A stretch of 33,600 bases of DNA from Nocardia neocaledoniensis (GCF_029868625.1 NZ_JARWOJ010000332.1:1-33600), one strand, 5' to 3'; numbered from the stretch's first letter, positions 17,324-25,532 are shown. Notes: a model not told the origin generated them from the letters alone. Numbers and translations: made by a program.

Positions 17324-18082
17324 TCAGGCCGACCCGGCTTCGCGACGCTTCCTGGACTTCTTCTCCGCACCCGCGGCCTTCCGAGCACTCCGCCGCGTCG
17401 GACGCTCACCCCGGGGGAGTAGCTCGGCGTTGATCACCAGAGTCGGGACTTCGACGATGCCCGCGCCGCAACCGACCACTCGCAGATCCGTCGCGCCGTC
17501 CCGGATCAGCTCGGCGCCGTCGCGCTCCAGTTCCTCGGCGGCGCTCGTTCCCTTGAGCGCGAGCATCCGACCGTGGTCGCGGAGGAGGGGGAGCGACCAG
17601 TGCGCGAGTTTCGCCAACGGGGCGACCGCGCGCGAGGTGACGACATCCGCGCCGCCGGCCTCCTTGATCACTCCGGACTGTTCCGCTCGCCCGCGCACCA
17701 CGGTCACGTTCTGCAACCCGACCTCTTCGATGAACTCGCTCAGGAACACCGTCCGCCGCAACAGCGGCTCGACCAGAGTGATCCGAAGGTCCGGTCGGGC
17801 GATGGCCAACGGGATGCCGGGGAGGCCCGCGCCGCTGCCGACGTCGACCACCGACGCGCCCTCTTCGATCAACTCACCGACGACCGCGCAGTTGAGGATG
17901 TGGCGCTCCCAGAGCCGGGGGACTTCACGGGGGCCGATGAGTCCACGCTCCACACCGGCGGAGGCGAGTGCCGCGCAGTAGTGGCGGGCGAGGTCCAGGC
18001 GCTCACCGAAAACCCGTGCGGCAGCGGCCGGGGGTTCCAGTTCGGCGGACAGCGCACCCAGTTCTCGTTCCACGTGAAACAT
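17324..18082 (-). CDS. rsmG: 16S rRNA (guanine-N7)-methyltransferase RsmG (GidB)
   Basis: A class I SAM-dependent methyltransferase that makes m7G in the 530 loop of 16S rRNA; loss gives low-level streptomycin resistance in mycobacteria. The SAM-binding motif [17 protein letters not shown] is intact, preceded by [12 protein letters not shown] and followed by VTSRAVAPL, all typical of RsmG. The C-terminus carries a basic tail ([18 protein letters not shown]). The start is uncertain: ATG 18082 directly follows GGAAGG without spacing, a GTG at 18073 has better spacing to the same GGAAGG, and a TTG at 18106 has no RBS. A parS site covers codons 1-6 of the ATG version, so the first residues (MFHVE) are dictated by parS. 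Confidence 0.93.
   Translation of the reverse strand: MFHVERELGALSAELEPPAAAARVFGERLDLARHYCAALASAGVERGLIGPREVPRLWERHILNCAVVGELIEEGASVVDVGSGAGLPGIPLAIARPDLRITLVEPLLRRTVFLSEFIEEVGLQNVTVVRGRAEQSGVIKEAGGADVVTSRAVAPLAKLAHWSLPLLRDHGRMLALKGTSAAEELERDGAELIRDGATDLRVVGCGAGIVEVPTLVINAELLPRGERPTRRSARKAAGAEKKSRKRREAGSA
18066..18081. promoter_or_regulatory. parS site overlapping the rsmG start
   Basis: CGTTCCACGTGAAACA is the same 16-mer as at 17182 and contains the perfect core GTTCCACGTGAAAC. It lies at the start codon of rsmG. Confidence 0.88.
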
Positions 18083-18119
18083 CCTTCCGAGTGTGGTCGG
18101 TCGCAAGAGGGCATGAATA

Positions 18120-18146
18120 AGGCCCCCGGTCCGAGACCGGAGGCCT
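18120..18146 (-). terminator. Terminator after jag
   Basis: AGGCC-c-CCGGTC (18120-18131), a CGA loop and GACCGG-a-GGCCT (18135-18146) form an 11-bp stem with one mismatch. On the minus strand it follows the jag stop by 25 bases and is followed by TATTCAT, with only a weak T-run. It would separate the rpmH-jag operon from rsmG. Confidence 0.6.
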
Positions 18147-18171
18147 AATTCTTGGTCGCGGCGGAATCAGC

Positions 18172-18705
18172 CTACTCGGGCACTACCACCACATGGCGAT
18201 TCGGCTCGACACCTTCGCTCTCGCTGACCACTCCATCGATCTCGGCGACGGCGTCGTGCACGATCTTCCGTTCGAACGGGGTCATCGCCGACAGCGCCTC
18301 GGGCTTGCCCGACTCCAGCACCCGCTTCGCGGCGGCGGTGCCGAGCTCGCTGAGGTCGGTCCGACGCTGGGCGCGCCAGCCGGCCACGTCGAGCATCAGC
18401 CGGCTGCGGACTCCGGTCGCCTGCTGCACGGCCAGGCGGGTCAGCTCCTGGAGCGCGTCGAGGACTTCACCGTTGCGGCCCACGAGCTTGGTCAGATCGC
18501 GGCCGCCGTCGATGCTCACCACGGCGCGGTCGCCCTCCACATCGAGGTCGATATCGCCGTCGAAGTCGAGCACGTCCAGCAGCTGCTCGAGGTAGTCGCC
18601 CGCGATCTCGCCCTCTTCGATCAACGCCTCTTCGGCGTCGTTCGCGACGTCAACAGTCGTCGACACGGTGGCGTCCCCTCCGTCGGTCTCGGTCTCAACA
18701 GTCAT
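18172..18705 (-). CDS. jag: KH-R3H RNA-binding protein Jag (KhpB/EloR)
   Basis: A 177-residue RNA-binding protein. It has an acidic N-terminus (residues 1-35), a KH domain with the loop GRNGEVLDALQ (about residues 76-86), and a C-terminal R3H domain (about 110-175, with the RxxxH-like FERKIVHDAV and VEPNRHVVVVP). The Jag N-terminal domain found in Firmicutes is absent, as usual in actinobacteria. It is the last gene of the rpmH-rnpA-yidD-yidC-jag operon, 24 bases after yidC. In other bacteria the family is linked to control of cell elongation and division; the RNA targets here are unknown. Confidence 0.93.
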   Translation of the reverse strand: MTVETETDGGDATVSTTVDVANDAEEALIEEGEIAGDYLEQLLDVLDFDGDIDLDVEGDRAVVSIDGGRDLTKLVGRNGEVLDALQELTRLAVQQATGVRSRLMLDVAGWRAQRRTDLSELGTAAAKRVLESGKPEALSAMTPFERKIVHDAVAEIDGVVSESEGVEPNRHVVVVPE

Positions 18706-18729
18706 TGGATTCCTCTATCTGCTCGCGAC

Positions 18730-19806
18730 TCAGCGCTTACGCTTCTGGTTCGCCCGACCACGGTTGCCCGGCCGCTTCTGGCCGCCGGGTCGACGCTGAC
18801 CACCACCCTGCTTGGCGGTCTGCTTGGTGCCGTTGGTCGCGGCGGTGCCGTTCGTCGTCTGGGCATCGGTATCGGCGGCGTCCTGCGGACGCTTGCGAAC
18901 GTCGACCGGCTTGGCTCCCGGCTTCGGTGCGTTCTGCGCGCGCTGCTCCAGCTTCTTCGCCTTCTTCTCGGCCTCTTCCTTCTCCATGCGGCCGAACACC
19001 AGGTGCTGCTGTCCGTAGGTCCAGATGTTGTTGGCCACCCAGTAGAGCAGGATGCCGATCATCAGGAACGGGCCACCGACCATGACGCCGAGCGGGAAGA
19101 CCCACAGCGACAGCTTGTTCATGATCGCGGCCTGTGGGTTGGCGGCGGCTTCCGGCGTCTGGCGCGCGACCGACGCGCGGGCGTTGAAGTGGGTCGCGAC
19201 ACCGGCGATCACCATCAGCGGAATCGCGACGAGCGCGATGCTCAGCCGGGTGGGCGTGCCACCCCAGTCGGCGAAACCTTCGAGTTCGTTCTGCGGCGCA
19301 GTGATGAAGGCGGCGATCGGTGCACCGAAGATGCGGGCGCTGAGGAACGACTGGACGTCGGCCGCCGAGAAGATGTAGTTGCCGAGGTTGGCGTTCTCTT
19401 CCGGCGACAAGCCGAGCTGGCCGAAGCCGTGGCCGGTGCGGTTGAAGGAGCGCAGCACATGGAACAGGCCGAGGAACACCGGCACCTGCACCAGGACCGG
19501 CAGACAGCCCATCAGCGGGTTGAAGCCGTGTTCCTTCTGCAGCTTCTGCATCTCCCGCGCCATGGTCTCGCGGTCGTTCTTGTACTTCTTCTGCAGCTCC
19601 TTGATCTGGGGCTGCAGTTCTTGCATCTGCTTGGTGGTGCGCACCTGCTTCACGAACGGCTTGTACAGCACGAGCCGGAGGGTGAAGACCAGGAACACCA
19701 CGGCGAGGCTCCAGGTGAGCCCACTGTCGGCCCCGAACACAAAGCCGAAGGCCTTGTGCCAGAACCACAGAATCGCGGATACCGGCCAATAGATGATGTC
19801 GAGCAC
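18730..19806 (-). CDS. yidC: Membrane protein insertase YidC
   Basis: A 358-residue polytopic membrane protein that inserts and folds inner-membrane proteins, alone or with SecYEG. The N-terminal helix ([20 protein letters not shown]) is followed by the conserved segment with its positively charged groove ([16 protein letters not shown]), a charged cytoplasmic hairpin ([20 protein letters not shown]), and the motif [19 protein letters not shown]. The last ~90 residues are a basic tail rich in Lys, Arg, Gly and Thr, likely to contact the ribosome. It starts four bases after the yidD stop. Confidence 0.96.
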   Translation of the reverse strand: MLDIIYWPVSAILWFWHKAFGFVFGADSGLTWSLAVVFLVFTLRLVLYKPFVKQVRTTKQMQELQPQIKELQKKYKNDRETMAREMQKLQKEHGFNPLMGCLPVLVQVPVFLGLFHVLRSFNRTGHGFGQLGLSPEENANLGNYIFSAADVQSFLSARIFGAPIAAFITAPQNELEGFADWGGTPTRLSIALVAIPLMVIAGVATHFNARASVARQTPEAAANPQAAIMNKLSLWVFPLGVMVGGPFLMIGILLYWVANNIWTYGQQHLVFGRMEKEEAEKKAKKLEQRAQNAPKPGAKPVDVRKRPQDAADTDAQTTNGTAATNGTKQTAKQGGGQRRPGGQKRPGNRGRANQKRKR

Positions 19807-19810
19807 GGCT

Positions 19811-20110
19811 CTAGGTACTCCCGTCGTTCGTATCGCCGATCAGCGCGGGCGATGACTTTGTGCAGGCATTCGACCCGCGCTCAGGCACGGGATCCCACCC
19901 TCCAGGGTGCCAGGGCGCGCACTTGGCCAGGCGCACCACCGTCAGTGCCGATCCGACGACCAAACCGCGGGTCCGCAAGGCGGTCACCGCGTACTCGCTA
20001 CAGGTCGGGGTGAACCGGCAGATCGGCATCCGGGTGGGGGAGACATAGGTCCGGTACAGCTCGATCAGGAAGATCAGCGCGTTCGCGGGTAACCGGGCGA
20101 TGCTTCTCAT
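19811..20110 (-). CDS. yidD: Membrane protein insertion efficiency factor YidD
   Basis: A 99-residue member of the YidD (DUF37) family. It has an amphipathic N-terminal segment ([19 protein letters not shown]) and the family motif [15 protein letters not shown] with two cysteines, followed by [17 protein letters not shown]. The protein sits on the cytoplasmic face of the membrane and assists YidC-dependent insertion. Its ATG overlaps the rnpA stop in an ATGA, so translation is coupled. The C-terminal ~20 residues are poorly conserved in the family. Confidence 0.94.
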   Translation of the reverse strand: MRSIARLPANALIFLIELYRTYVSPTRMPICRFTPTCSEYAVTALRTRGLVVGSALTVVRLAKCAPWHPGGWDPVPERGSNACTKSSPALIGDTNDGST

Positions 20111-20526
20111 CGCCGCTCACCGGCCGGGGTGCGACCGAGCGCGGGCTCCGGTGCGCTACGCAGCCCGAGCTTGCGTAGACCGGTGCGCAGCTGGCGCAGC
20201 AACTCGGCGGAGTCGGCGGTCGCCGCGCCGGGCAGCGCCCGGATCACGACATCGGTATCGGCGGGCAGTTCGTCGACGATCTGGGCGCACATATGACGCA
20301 GGCGGCGGGCTACCCGGTGGCGTACCACCGCGTTTCCCACCGCCTTGCTCACAATCAACCCGAACCGCGGACCGCCGACCCGGATCAGGGAATCGACATC
20401 GGCGACATCGTCGTACGTGTGCGTGAGCGCGTGTACGACGAGATCTCGCCTCCCGATTCGCTGACCGCGGCGCACCGTGCGGGAGAATTCGGCACGGTGG
20501 TGCAACCGATACGGCTCAGGCAACAC
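20107..20526 (-). CDS. rnpA: Ribonuclease P protein component
   Basis: A 139-residue basic protein that binds the RNase P RNA and helps 5' maturation of tRNAs. The N-terminus (LPEPYRLHHRAEFSRTVRRG) and the RNR-type helix (KAVGNAVVRHRVARRLRHM) are typical; the middle Asn of the RNR motif is His here (RHR). A Phe-Gly-Leu strand (PRFGLIVSK) precedes this helix. The GTG start is 21 bases after the rpmH stop. The C-terminal ~20 residues ([15 protein letters not shown]) are an unstructured extension. Confidence 0.95.
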   Translation of the reverse strand: MLPEPYRLHHRAEFSRTVRRGQRIGRRDLVVHALTHTYDDVADVDSLIRVGGPRFGLIVSKAVGNAVVRHRVARRLRHMCAQIVDELPADTDVVIRALPGAATADSAELLRQLRTGLRKLGLRSAPEPALGRTPAGERR

Positions 20527-20547
20527 CCGAGCGTCCGACTGACGCGA

Positions 20548-20691
20548 TCAGGCAGTCAGTTCGGAACGGCCCTTACGGCGACGCGCCGAAACGATGGCGC
20601 GACCCGCACGGGTACGCATCCGGAGGCGGAAGCCGTGCACGCGCGCCCGACGACGGTTGTTCGGCTGGAACGTCCGCTTGCCCTTGGCCAC
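20548..20691 (-). CDS. rpmH: 50S ribosomal protein L34
   Basis: A 47-residue, strongly basic protein of the large ribosomal subunit with the invariant L34 pattern [20 protein letters not shown] ... [20 protein letters not shown] at 20691 is the start: CGAGGAG lies about nine bases upstream and the reading [12 protein letters not shown] matches actinobacterial L34. Longer in-frame openings upstream run into the promoter region and are rejected. First gene of the minus-strand operon, divergent from dnaA. Confidence 0.97.
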   Translation of the reverse strand: MAKGKRTFQPNNRRRARVHGFRLRMRTRAGRAIVSARRRKGRSELTA

Positions 20692-20843
20692 GGTCAACAC
20701 TCCTCGAGTTGGTGGGCACCGTTCGGTACCCGAAGTCTGTTCAATGGTTCGGTGTCTGCGCAGCGACCGCGGTCTACACGCAGAAAGCCTTGGCGATCGG
20801 CGTGCAGCACGGAGCCGCCACCGCGCCAAGGGGTGACTGTACG

Positions 20844-20872
20844 AGGGTACTGATACCGCTACGCAGGGTCAA
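20844..20872 (-). promoter_or_regulatory. Promoter of the rpmH-rnpA-yidD-yidC-jag operon
   Basis: On the minus strand, TTGACC (20872-20867), a 17-base spacer and TACCCT (20849-20844). The -35 is one base from consensus and the -10 fits TANNNT. It would give a leader of roughly 145 bases before the rpmH GTG. Confidence 0.55.
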
Positions 20873-21126
20873 ACTCGGCCCCAAGGCAGGTGCGCCAGGC
20901 ACGGTGTCCAGGCTACCGGACACCGCTTTCGCGCCATGAGCTGGCCCGACCTGCGACGACACGCCCGGGCAGCACTCACGCACCGAGGAACTTTTCGTGA
21001 GTTCCTCCACACCTCTGGCCTTCCACGGCGGGGGCCGCTAACCTCTGTAGCCGGGGGATTGCTGAAGAACCGCAGGTCCAGCCCCATTCACTGCCACACG
21101 CTGGCAGATCTCCTCTATCCCCAGGT

Positions 21127-21158
21127 TTGTCCACATCTGTGGATAATTGTGTGGAAAG
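21127..21158. promoter_or_regulatory. DnaA-box cluster upstream of dnaA
   Basis: TTGTCCACA (21127-21135, plus), TGTGGATAA (21138-21146, a perfect TTATCCACA on the minus strand) and TGTGGAAAG (21150-21158, weak, minus). The first two are head to head with a two-base gap. The position about 200 bp before dnaA suggests autoregulation of dnaA and/or a second origin subregion. Confidence 0.85.
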
Positions 21159-21340
21159 ACGGCCGGAGTGGCATATTCGTAGGGCCGACGGTGCCCGCGC
21201 CGCAGTCCGCATTCTGGGACCGCACGGCGTTCGAACCGGCTTCGGTTGTGCGCAGGATCACTGGATTTCACCTGGTCACAGGTGGTTACTTGCGTGCGCC
21301 CGGCCGTGGGCCCCAACAACCGGTCCGGGGAGGACGCTGC

Positions 21341-23551
21341 ATGGACGACGAGCAGAACGTGCTGGCCACCGTATGGCCTGAGGTGGTCGCCGAGCTCACC
21401 ACCGGCTCCGCCGACGGCGCCATTCCGGCGGTCAGCCGCGCGCAGCAGGCGTGGCTGAAGCTGGTGAAACCGCTCACCGTCGCCCAGGGCTTCGCGTTGC
21501 TGTCGGTTCCGTCCTCGTTGGCGCAGGAAGCGATCGAGCGCGATCTGCGGGAACCGATCCTGCGTTCGCTCGGTCGCAGGCTGGGTCCGCAGGTGGAGGG
21601 ATTGGGCGTGCGCATCGCCGCGCCGAGCCCGGCCGCGGGGGAGCGGACCGGTTCCTCGCCCCGCCACGCCAGGATGACCAGCCGCCCGGAGCGGCCGCGC
21701 GAACCGGTGCGCCCGCCGTCCGGCTATCCGGGTCCCGATTTCAGCGTGCCCGACTACGCCGCGCGCGGTGATTACGGCCGTCCGCGCTACGGCGCGGGGG
21801 AGTACAACGGCGAGTACGGCAACGACTACCCGTCCGGTTCGGAGTATCCGGCCGGCGGCGACTACGGCAACGGCTATGGCGGCCGCGAATTTCCCGCCCA
21901 ACCCGGGGAGTACGGCGATCGCCCGGACTACTCCGGTCACCGGGAGTACCAGCCCGAATCGGAGTACCGCCAGCCCGAATCGGAGTACCGCCAACCCGAG
22001 CCGGAGTACCGCCAGACCGAATCCGAATACCAGCAGCCGGAGTACGCCCAGGCACCCGACTACGCCCAGGCACCGGACTTCCAGTCCGACCGCGCCGAGT
22101 TCCCCGGCACCGACTTCGAGCCAACGGCCGTCTACCCGGTGCCCGACTTCACCAACGGCGAATTCGGCGGACGTGGCGACTTCCGGGGCGCCCGGCCCGA
22201 ACAGCGGGAGGCCGATGCCGCACCGCCGGCCCGTCGGGAGCAGGCCGGCTCGCCGCGACGCGAGCACATTCCGCCCGGGCAGGAGTCGCTGTTCACGCCC
22301 GACCCGCCGCCGCAGCGCGCGCCGAGCCGGGGCCGGGGCCCCCAGCAGGACGAGCCCATCGCCGCGCGCGCCGAGGACACCGCCGCCGAACCAGCGCAGG
22401 AGCCGTTGCGTCCCGGCACGCCCGGCGCCGAGCCGGTGGACGACGAGCCGGTCGTCGACGCGCGCCACAACTGGCCGACCTATTTCAACAAGTCGCCCGA
22501 GGCGCCGCCGCAGGCCTCCTCGTCGGCGAGCCTGAACGCCAAGTACACGTTCGAGACCTTCGTCATCGGCGCGTCCAACCGGTTCGCGCACGCCGCGGCG
22601 GTCGCCATCGCGGAGGCGCCCGCGCGGGCCTACAACCCGCTGTTCGTGTGGGGCGCTTCGGGATTGGGCAAGACCCATCTGCTGCACGCGGCGGGTCACT
22701 ACGCCCAGCGACTGTTCCCCGGCATGCGGGTGAAGTACGTGTCCACCGAGGAATTCACCAACGACTTCATCAACAGCCTGCGTGACGACCGCAAGGTCGC
22801 GTTCAAGCGGCGCTACCGCGAGACCGACATTCTGCTGGTCGACGACATCCAGTTCATCGAGGGCAAGGAAGGCATCCAGGAGGAGTTCTTCCACACCTTC
22901 AACACCCTGCACAACGCGAACAAGCAGATCGTGGTCTCCTCGGACCGCCCGCCCAAGCAGCTGGCGACCCTGGAGGAGCGGCTGCGGACCCGCTTCGAGT
23001 GGGGCCTGATCACCGATGTGCAGCCGCCGGAGCTGGAGACCCGCATCGCGATCCTGCGCAAGAAGGCGCGGATGGACCGGCTCGACGTGCCGCACGACGT
23101 GCTGGAGCTCATCGCCAGCCGGGTCGAACGCAATATCCGTGAGCTCGAGGGCGCGCTGATCCGGGTGACGGCCTTCGCCTCGCTCAACGGTCAGCCGCTG
23201 GATCTCTCGCTGGCCGAGGTGGTGCTGCGGGATCTGATGCCCGACACGGCGGCCTTGGAGATCAACGCGGCGACGATCATGGCCGTCACCGCGGAGTACT
23301 TCAATACGACGCTGGAAGAGCTCACCGGGCCCGGCAAGGCGCGACCGCTCGCCCAGGCCCGCCAGATCGCAATGTACCTGTGCCGTGAACTCACCGATCT
23401 GTCGCTGCCCAAGATCGGCCAGGCCTTCGGTCGCGACCACACGACGGTGATGTACGCGGAGAAGAAGGTGCGCAAGGAGATGACCGAGCGACGCCGCGTC
23501 TACGACCAGGTCCAAGAACTCACAGCCCGAATCAAACAGCGTTCGCGCTGA
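21341..23551 (+). CDS. dnaA: Chromosomal replication initiator DnaA (expanded linker)
   Basis: A 736-residue initiator ATPase that binds DnaA boxes and opens oriC. Domain I covers about residues 1-95. Domain II is a very long Tyr/Glu/Pro/Gln-rich linker (about 96-395) with tandem repeats. Domain III (AAA+, about 396-630) has Walker A GASGLGKT (438-445), Walker B LLVDDIQF, sensor I VVSSDR, arginine finger in [13 protein letters not shown] and sensor [11 protein letters not shown]. Domain IV ends with the DNA-binding signature [20 protein letters not shown]. tuberculosis DnaA is about 507 residues, so almost all the excess is linker. ATG 21341 has GGGGAGGA about six bases upstream and starts the conserved [16 protein letters not shown]. 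Longer in-frame openings upstream cross the DnaA boxes and are rejected. A strong terminator follows. Confidence 0.97.
21950..22078 (+). repeat. Tandem repeats in the DnaA linker
   Basis: Four 21-bp (7-codon) units starting at 21950, 21971, 21992 and 22013 encode QPESEYR-type heptads (units 1 and 2 identical in DNA; 4 diverged). Two 18-bp units (22043-22060, 22061-22078) then encode YAQAPD twice. Near-identical DNA copies indicate recent slippage or duplication, so length may vary between strains. Confidence 0.85.
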
Positions 23552-23568
23552 TTTCATCCACACCCTCG

Positions 23569-23602
23569 AACACCGCCCTGACCTGGGGCGGTGTTCTTTT
23601 TT
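23569..23602 (+). terminator. Intrinsic terminator of dnaA
   Basis: AACACCGCCC (23569-23578), a 7-base loop and GGGCGGTGTT (23586-23595) form a perfect 10-bp GC-rich stem followed by CTTTTTT. It starts 17 bases after the dnaA stop and would isolate oriC from dnaA transcription. Confidence 0.92.
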
Positions 23603-23606
23603 GCCC

Positions 23607-23652
23607 TGTGGATTCCTCGAGGAGTCCCTGTGGAGTCCTCGAGGAATCCACC
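23607..23652. repeat. oriC palindromic iterons, pair 1
   Basis: Two units of the form TGTGGA-N-TCCTCGAGGA-N-TCC start at 23607 and 23629, exactly 22 bp apart. Each is centred on CTCGAG (23616-23621, 23638-23643). The outer arms resemble inverted DnaA boxes (TGTGGATTC; GAATCCACC). Confidence 0.9.
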
Positions 23653-23715
23653 GGTTGTGCACCGGTTGACGCACAGGTCCTGGGGACCGATCTGGGGGTG
23701 TTCACTCACAGGCAG

Positions 23716-23733
23716 TTGTCCACATCGTCCACA
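23716..23733 (+). promoter_or_regulatory. Tandem abutting DnaA boxes in oriC
   Basis: TTGTCCACA (23716-23724, perfect) is directly followed by TCGTCCACA (23725-23733, one mismatch), same orientation, with a 9-bp period. Confidence 0.85.
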
Positions 23734-23791
23734 GGTCGATCCACTCACAGCCGTGCGGTGGCTCCCACCTGCGCGGGCGTCGGATCGGGCC

Positions 23792-23837
23792 TGTGGATTC
23801 CTCGAGGAATCCGTGTGGACTCCTCGAGGAATCCACC
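23792..23837. repeat. oriC palindromic iterons, pair 2
   Basis: Units start at 23792 and 23814, again 22 bp apart and 185 bp from pair 1. The first contains the perfect 18-bp palindrome GGATTCCTCGAGGAATCC. CTCGAG centres are at 23801-23806 and 23823-23828. Three more CTCGAG hexamers follow at 23894, 23905 (11 bp apart) and 23959. Confidence 0.9.
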
Positions 23838-24018
23838 TGGTTGCCACCACCCTGCCCCCGCGTGTGAACAACAGGGTGAATCCGGTGGAACAACTCGAGG
23901 ACTACTCGAGGATGAAAATGGGACAACTTCGCGCGTCCACAGACGCCGTCGATTCATCCTCGAGACACCCCACGGCCATCCCCATGCCGCCGTGCGGTCT
24001 GACCTGCGGATTCGGTCG

Positions 24019-24082
24019 AAGTCCACAGATTCCACAGTGCCTACTACTACTTCAGTTCTATTTCTTGAAGAGATCTCTTCAA
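24019..24082 (+). promoter_or_regulatory. Probable origin unwinding module (DnaA boxes, DnaA-trio, AT-rich palindrome)
   Basis: Two abutting box-like 9-mers, AAGTCCACA (24019-24027) and GATTCCACA (24028-24036), are followed after GTGC by CTACTACTACTT (24041-24052). The lower strand reads 3'-GATGATGATGAA-5', the DnaA-trio pattern defined in Bacillus subtilis, where DnaA assembles on single-stranded DNA next to the boxes. An AT-rich stretch follows with the perfect 18-bp palindrome TTGAAGAGATCTCTTCAA (24065-24082). Confidence 0.7.
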
Positions 24083-24335
24083 AACAAGGTGTGTGGAAAG
24101 TCGGGCGGGCAGGCTCGGCTCGGTCGGTGCTCCACTCACAAGCGGCAAGGAGGAGAGGGGACGGTTCGAGAGCATGGGATCGGCAGGGAGGGTCGATGCG
24201 GACTTCCCGTGATGCCCGGGTACCGTTTGCTTGTCGGCCTGTTGTGCGAGACTCAGTGCGCGGCCGACGCAGCACCTCAACTCCGCTGAACACACCCGCA
24301 CACGGATTCGAAACTCGGAGAGGACAAATCGGGCG

Positions 24336-25511
24336 ATGGAGCTTGCGAGCATGAAGTTTCGGGTCGCCCGAGAGGATTTCGCCGAGTCGGTGGCCTGGGT
24401 GGCGCGCAGCCTGCCTTCCCGTCCGCCCGTGCCGGTTCTCGGCGGTGTGCTGCTGGTCGCCGATGAGAACGGCCTGACGGTCTCCGGGTTCGACTACGAG
24501 GTCTCCGCGCAGATGCGCGTCGCGGCCGAGGTCGCCGGTGCAGGCCAGGTGCTGGTCTCGGGCCGGCTGCTCGCCGATATCACCAAGGCACTGTCGAACA
24601 AGCCGGTCGATGTGTCCGTCGACGGCACCCGCGTGCTGATCTCCTGCGGTAGCGCCAAGTTCTCCCTGCCGACCATGCCGGTCGAGGACTATCCCCAGCT
24701 GCCCGAGGTGCCGCAGCAGACCGGTGAGCTCGGTGTGGATGTCTTCGCCGAGGCGGTCGGCCAGGTCGCCGTCGCCGCGGGCCGCGACGACACGCTCCCC
24801 ATGCTCACCGGTATCCGGGTCGAGATCGAGGGCAACGACGTGGTGCTCGCCGCCACCGACCGCTTCCGGCTGGCCGTGCGGCACCTGCAGTGGCAGCCCA
24901 CGCGCCCCGACATCGAGACCGCGGTGCTCATTCCCGCGCGCACGCTGTCCGAGGCCGCCAAGACCCTCGGCGCCACCGACGCGCCCGTGCAGCTCTCGCT
25001 GGGCAGTGGCGGCGGGGCCGACGGACTGCTCGGCATCGTCAACGCGGGCCGCCGCACCACCACCCGGCTGCTCGACGCGGAATTCCCCAAGTTCCGTCAG
25101 CTGCTCCCCAAGGAGCACACCTCCATCGCCACGCTGCCGGTCGCCGCGCTGTCCGAGGCCATCAAGCGTGTCGCCCTGGTGGCCGAGCGCGGTGCCCAGG
25201 TGCGGCTGGAGTTCTCCACAGACGGTGTCCTGCTGTCGGCGGGTGGGGACGACGCGGGACGCGCCGAGGAATGGCTCGAGGCCGATTTCCGCGGCGAGCC
25301 GCTGACCATCGCGTTCAACCCCGGCTACCTCACCGAGGGCCTGTCGGCGCTGCACGCGGAGAGGGTCACCTTCGGCTTCACCACGCCGAGCAGGCCCGCC
25401 GTGCTGCTGCCCGCCTCCGACGAGGAGCCCAAGGTGCTGGAGTCCGGCGCGTTCGCGGCGCTGGAGAGCCAGTACATCTACCTGTTGATGCCGGTCCGGC
25501 TGCCCGGCTGA
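24336..25511 (+). CDS. dnaN: DNA polymerase III beta subunit (sliding clamp)
   Basis: A 391-residue protein that forms the dimeric ring holding the replicative polymerase on DNA. The three repeated clamp folds cover the whole length: the N-terminal [31 protein letters not shown], the central [16 protein letters not shown] with [14 protein letters not shown], and the C-terminal end [12 protein letters not shown] that forms the partner-binding pocket. The ATG at 24336 has GGAGAGGA about eleven bases upstream; an ATG at 24351 is possible but leaves the RBS too far. It lies immediately right of oriC and is followed by recF after 21 bases. Confidence 0.97.
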   Translation: MELASMKFRVAREDFAESVAWVARSLPSRPPVPVLGGVLLVADENGLTVSGFDYEVSAQMRVAAEVAGAGQVLVSGRLLADITKALSNKPVDVSVDGTRVLISCGSAKFSLPTMPVEDYPQLPEVPQQTGELGVDVFAEAVGQVAVAAGRDDTLPMLTGIRVEIEGNDVVLAATDRFRLAVRHLQWQPTRPDIETAVLIPARTLSEAAKTLGATDAPVQLSLGSGGGADGLLGIVNAGRRTTTRLLDAEFPKFRQLLPKEHTSIATLPVAALSEAIKRVALVAERGAQVRLEFSTDGVLLSAGGDDAGRAEEWLEADFRGEPLTIAFNPGYLTEGLSALHAERVTFGFTTPSRPAVLLPASDEEPKVLESGAFAALESQYIYLLMPVRLPG

Positions 25512-25532
25512 GCCCCGCCCGCGTAACCCGGC

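Larger units (their letters stand above)
20692..21340. other. rpmH-dnaA divergent regulatory region (649 bp)
   Basis: No coding sequence is supported here. The region holds the rpmH promoter, the cluster of DnaA boxes at 21127-21158 and two inverted repeats: GAGGAACT/AGTTCCTC (20985-20992 and 21000-21007, 7-base loop) and CACCTG-gtca-CAGGTG (21269-21284), the latter within 60 bases of the dnaA start. A dnaA promoter must lie here; a weak TATTCG (21174-21179) downstream of the DnaA boxes is a candidate -10. Confidence 0.75.
23552..24335. other. oriC: Replication origin oriC (dnaA-dnaN intergenic region)
   Basis: A 784-bp non-coding gap between dnaA and dnaN, the usual place of the actinobacterial origin. 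It contains the dnaA terminator, many DnaA boxes and near-boxes, seven CTCGAG-centred motifs, and an AT-rich unwinding module (24037-24090) near dnaN. Further near-boxes: 23554-23562 (TCATCCACA), 23933-23941 (GCGTCCACA), 24092-24100 (TGTGGAAAG). The last ~230 bp before dnaN hold no clear motif; a dnaN promoter was not identified with confidence. Confidence 0.93.

Noticed and set aside
21950..22078. Mobile element or minisatellite outside coding sequence
   Set aside because: The units are whole codons within the conserved dnaA frame and encode a regular heptad, so they are linker repeats.
21038..23674. Long open frame (878 codons) on the minus strand opposite dnaA, and similar long antisense frames opposite gyrA, gyrB, dnaN, murJ and the DUF6049 gene
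   Set aside because: High G+C removes stop codons from antisense frames. These have no recognisable domains, are rich in Arg and Gly, and lie opposite clear conserved genes.
23607..23837. CRISPR-like array in oriC
   Set aside because: Units are palindromes with a 22-bp period and no unique spacers; the surrounding DnaA boxes and position point to origin iterons.
24174..24212. Short ORF before dnaN (MGSAGRVDADFP) preceded by AAGGAGGAGAGG
   Set aside because: The purine run is about 16 bases from the ATG, the frame is only 12 codons, and there is no other support.
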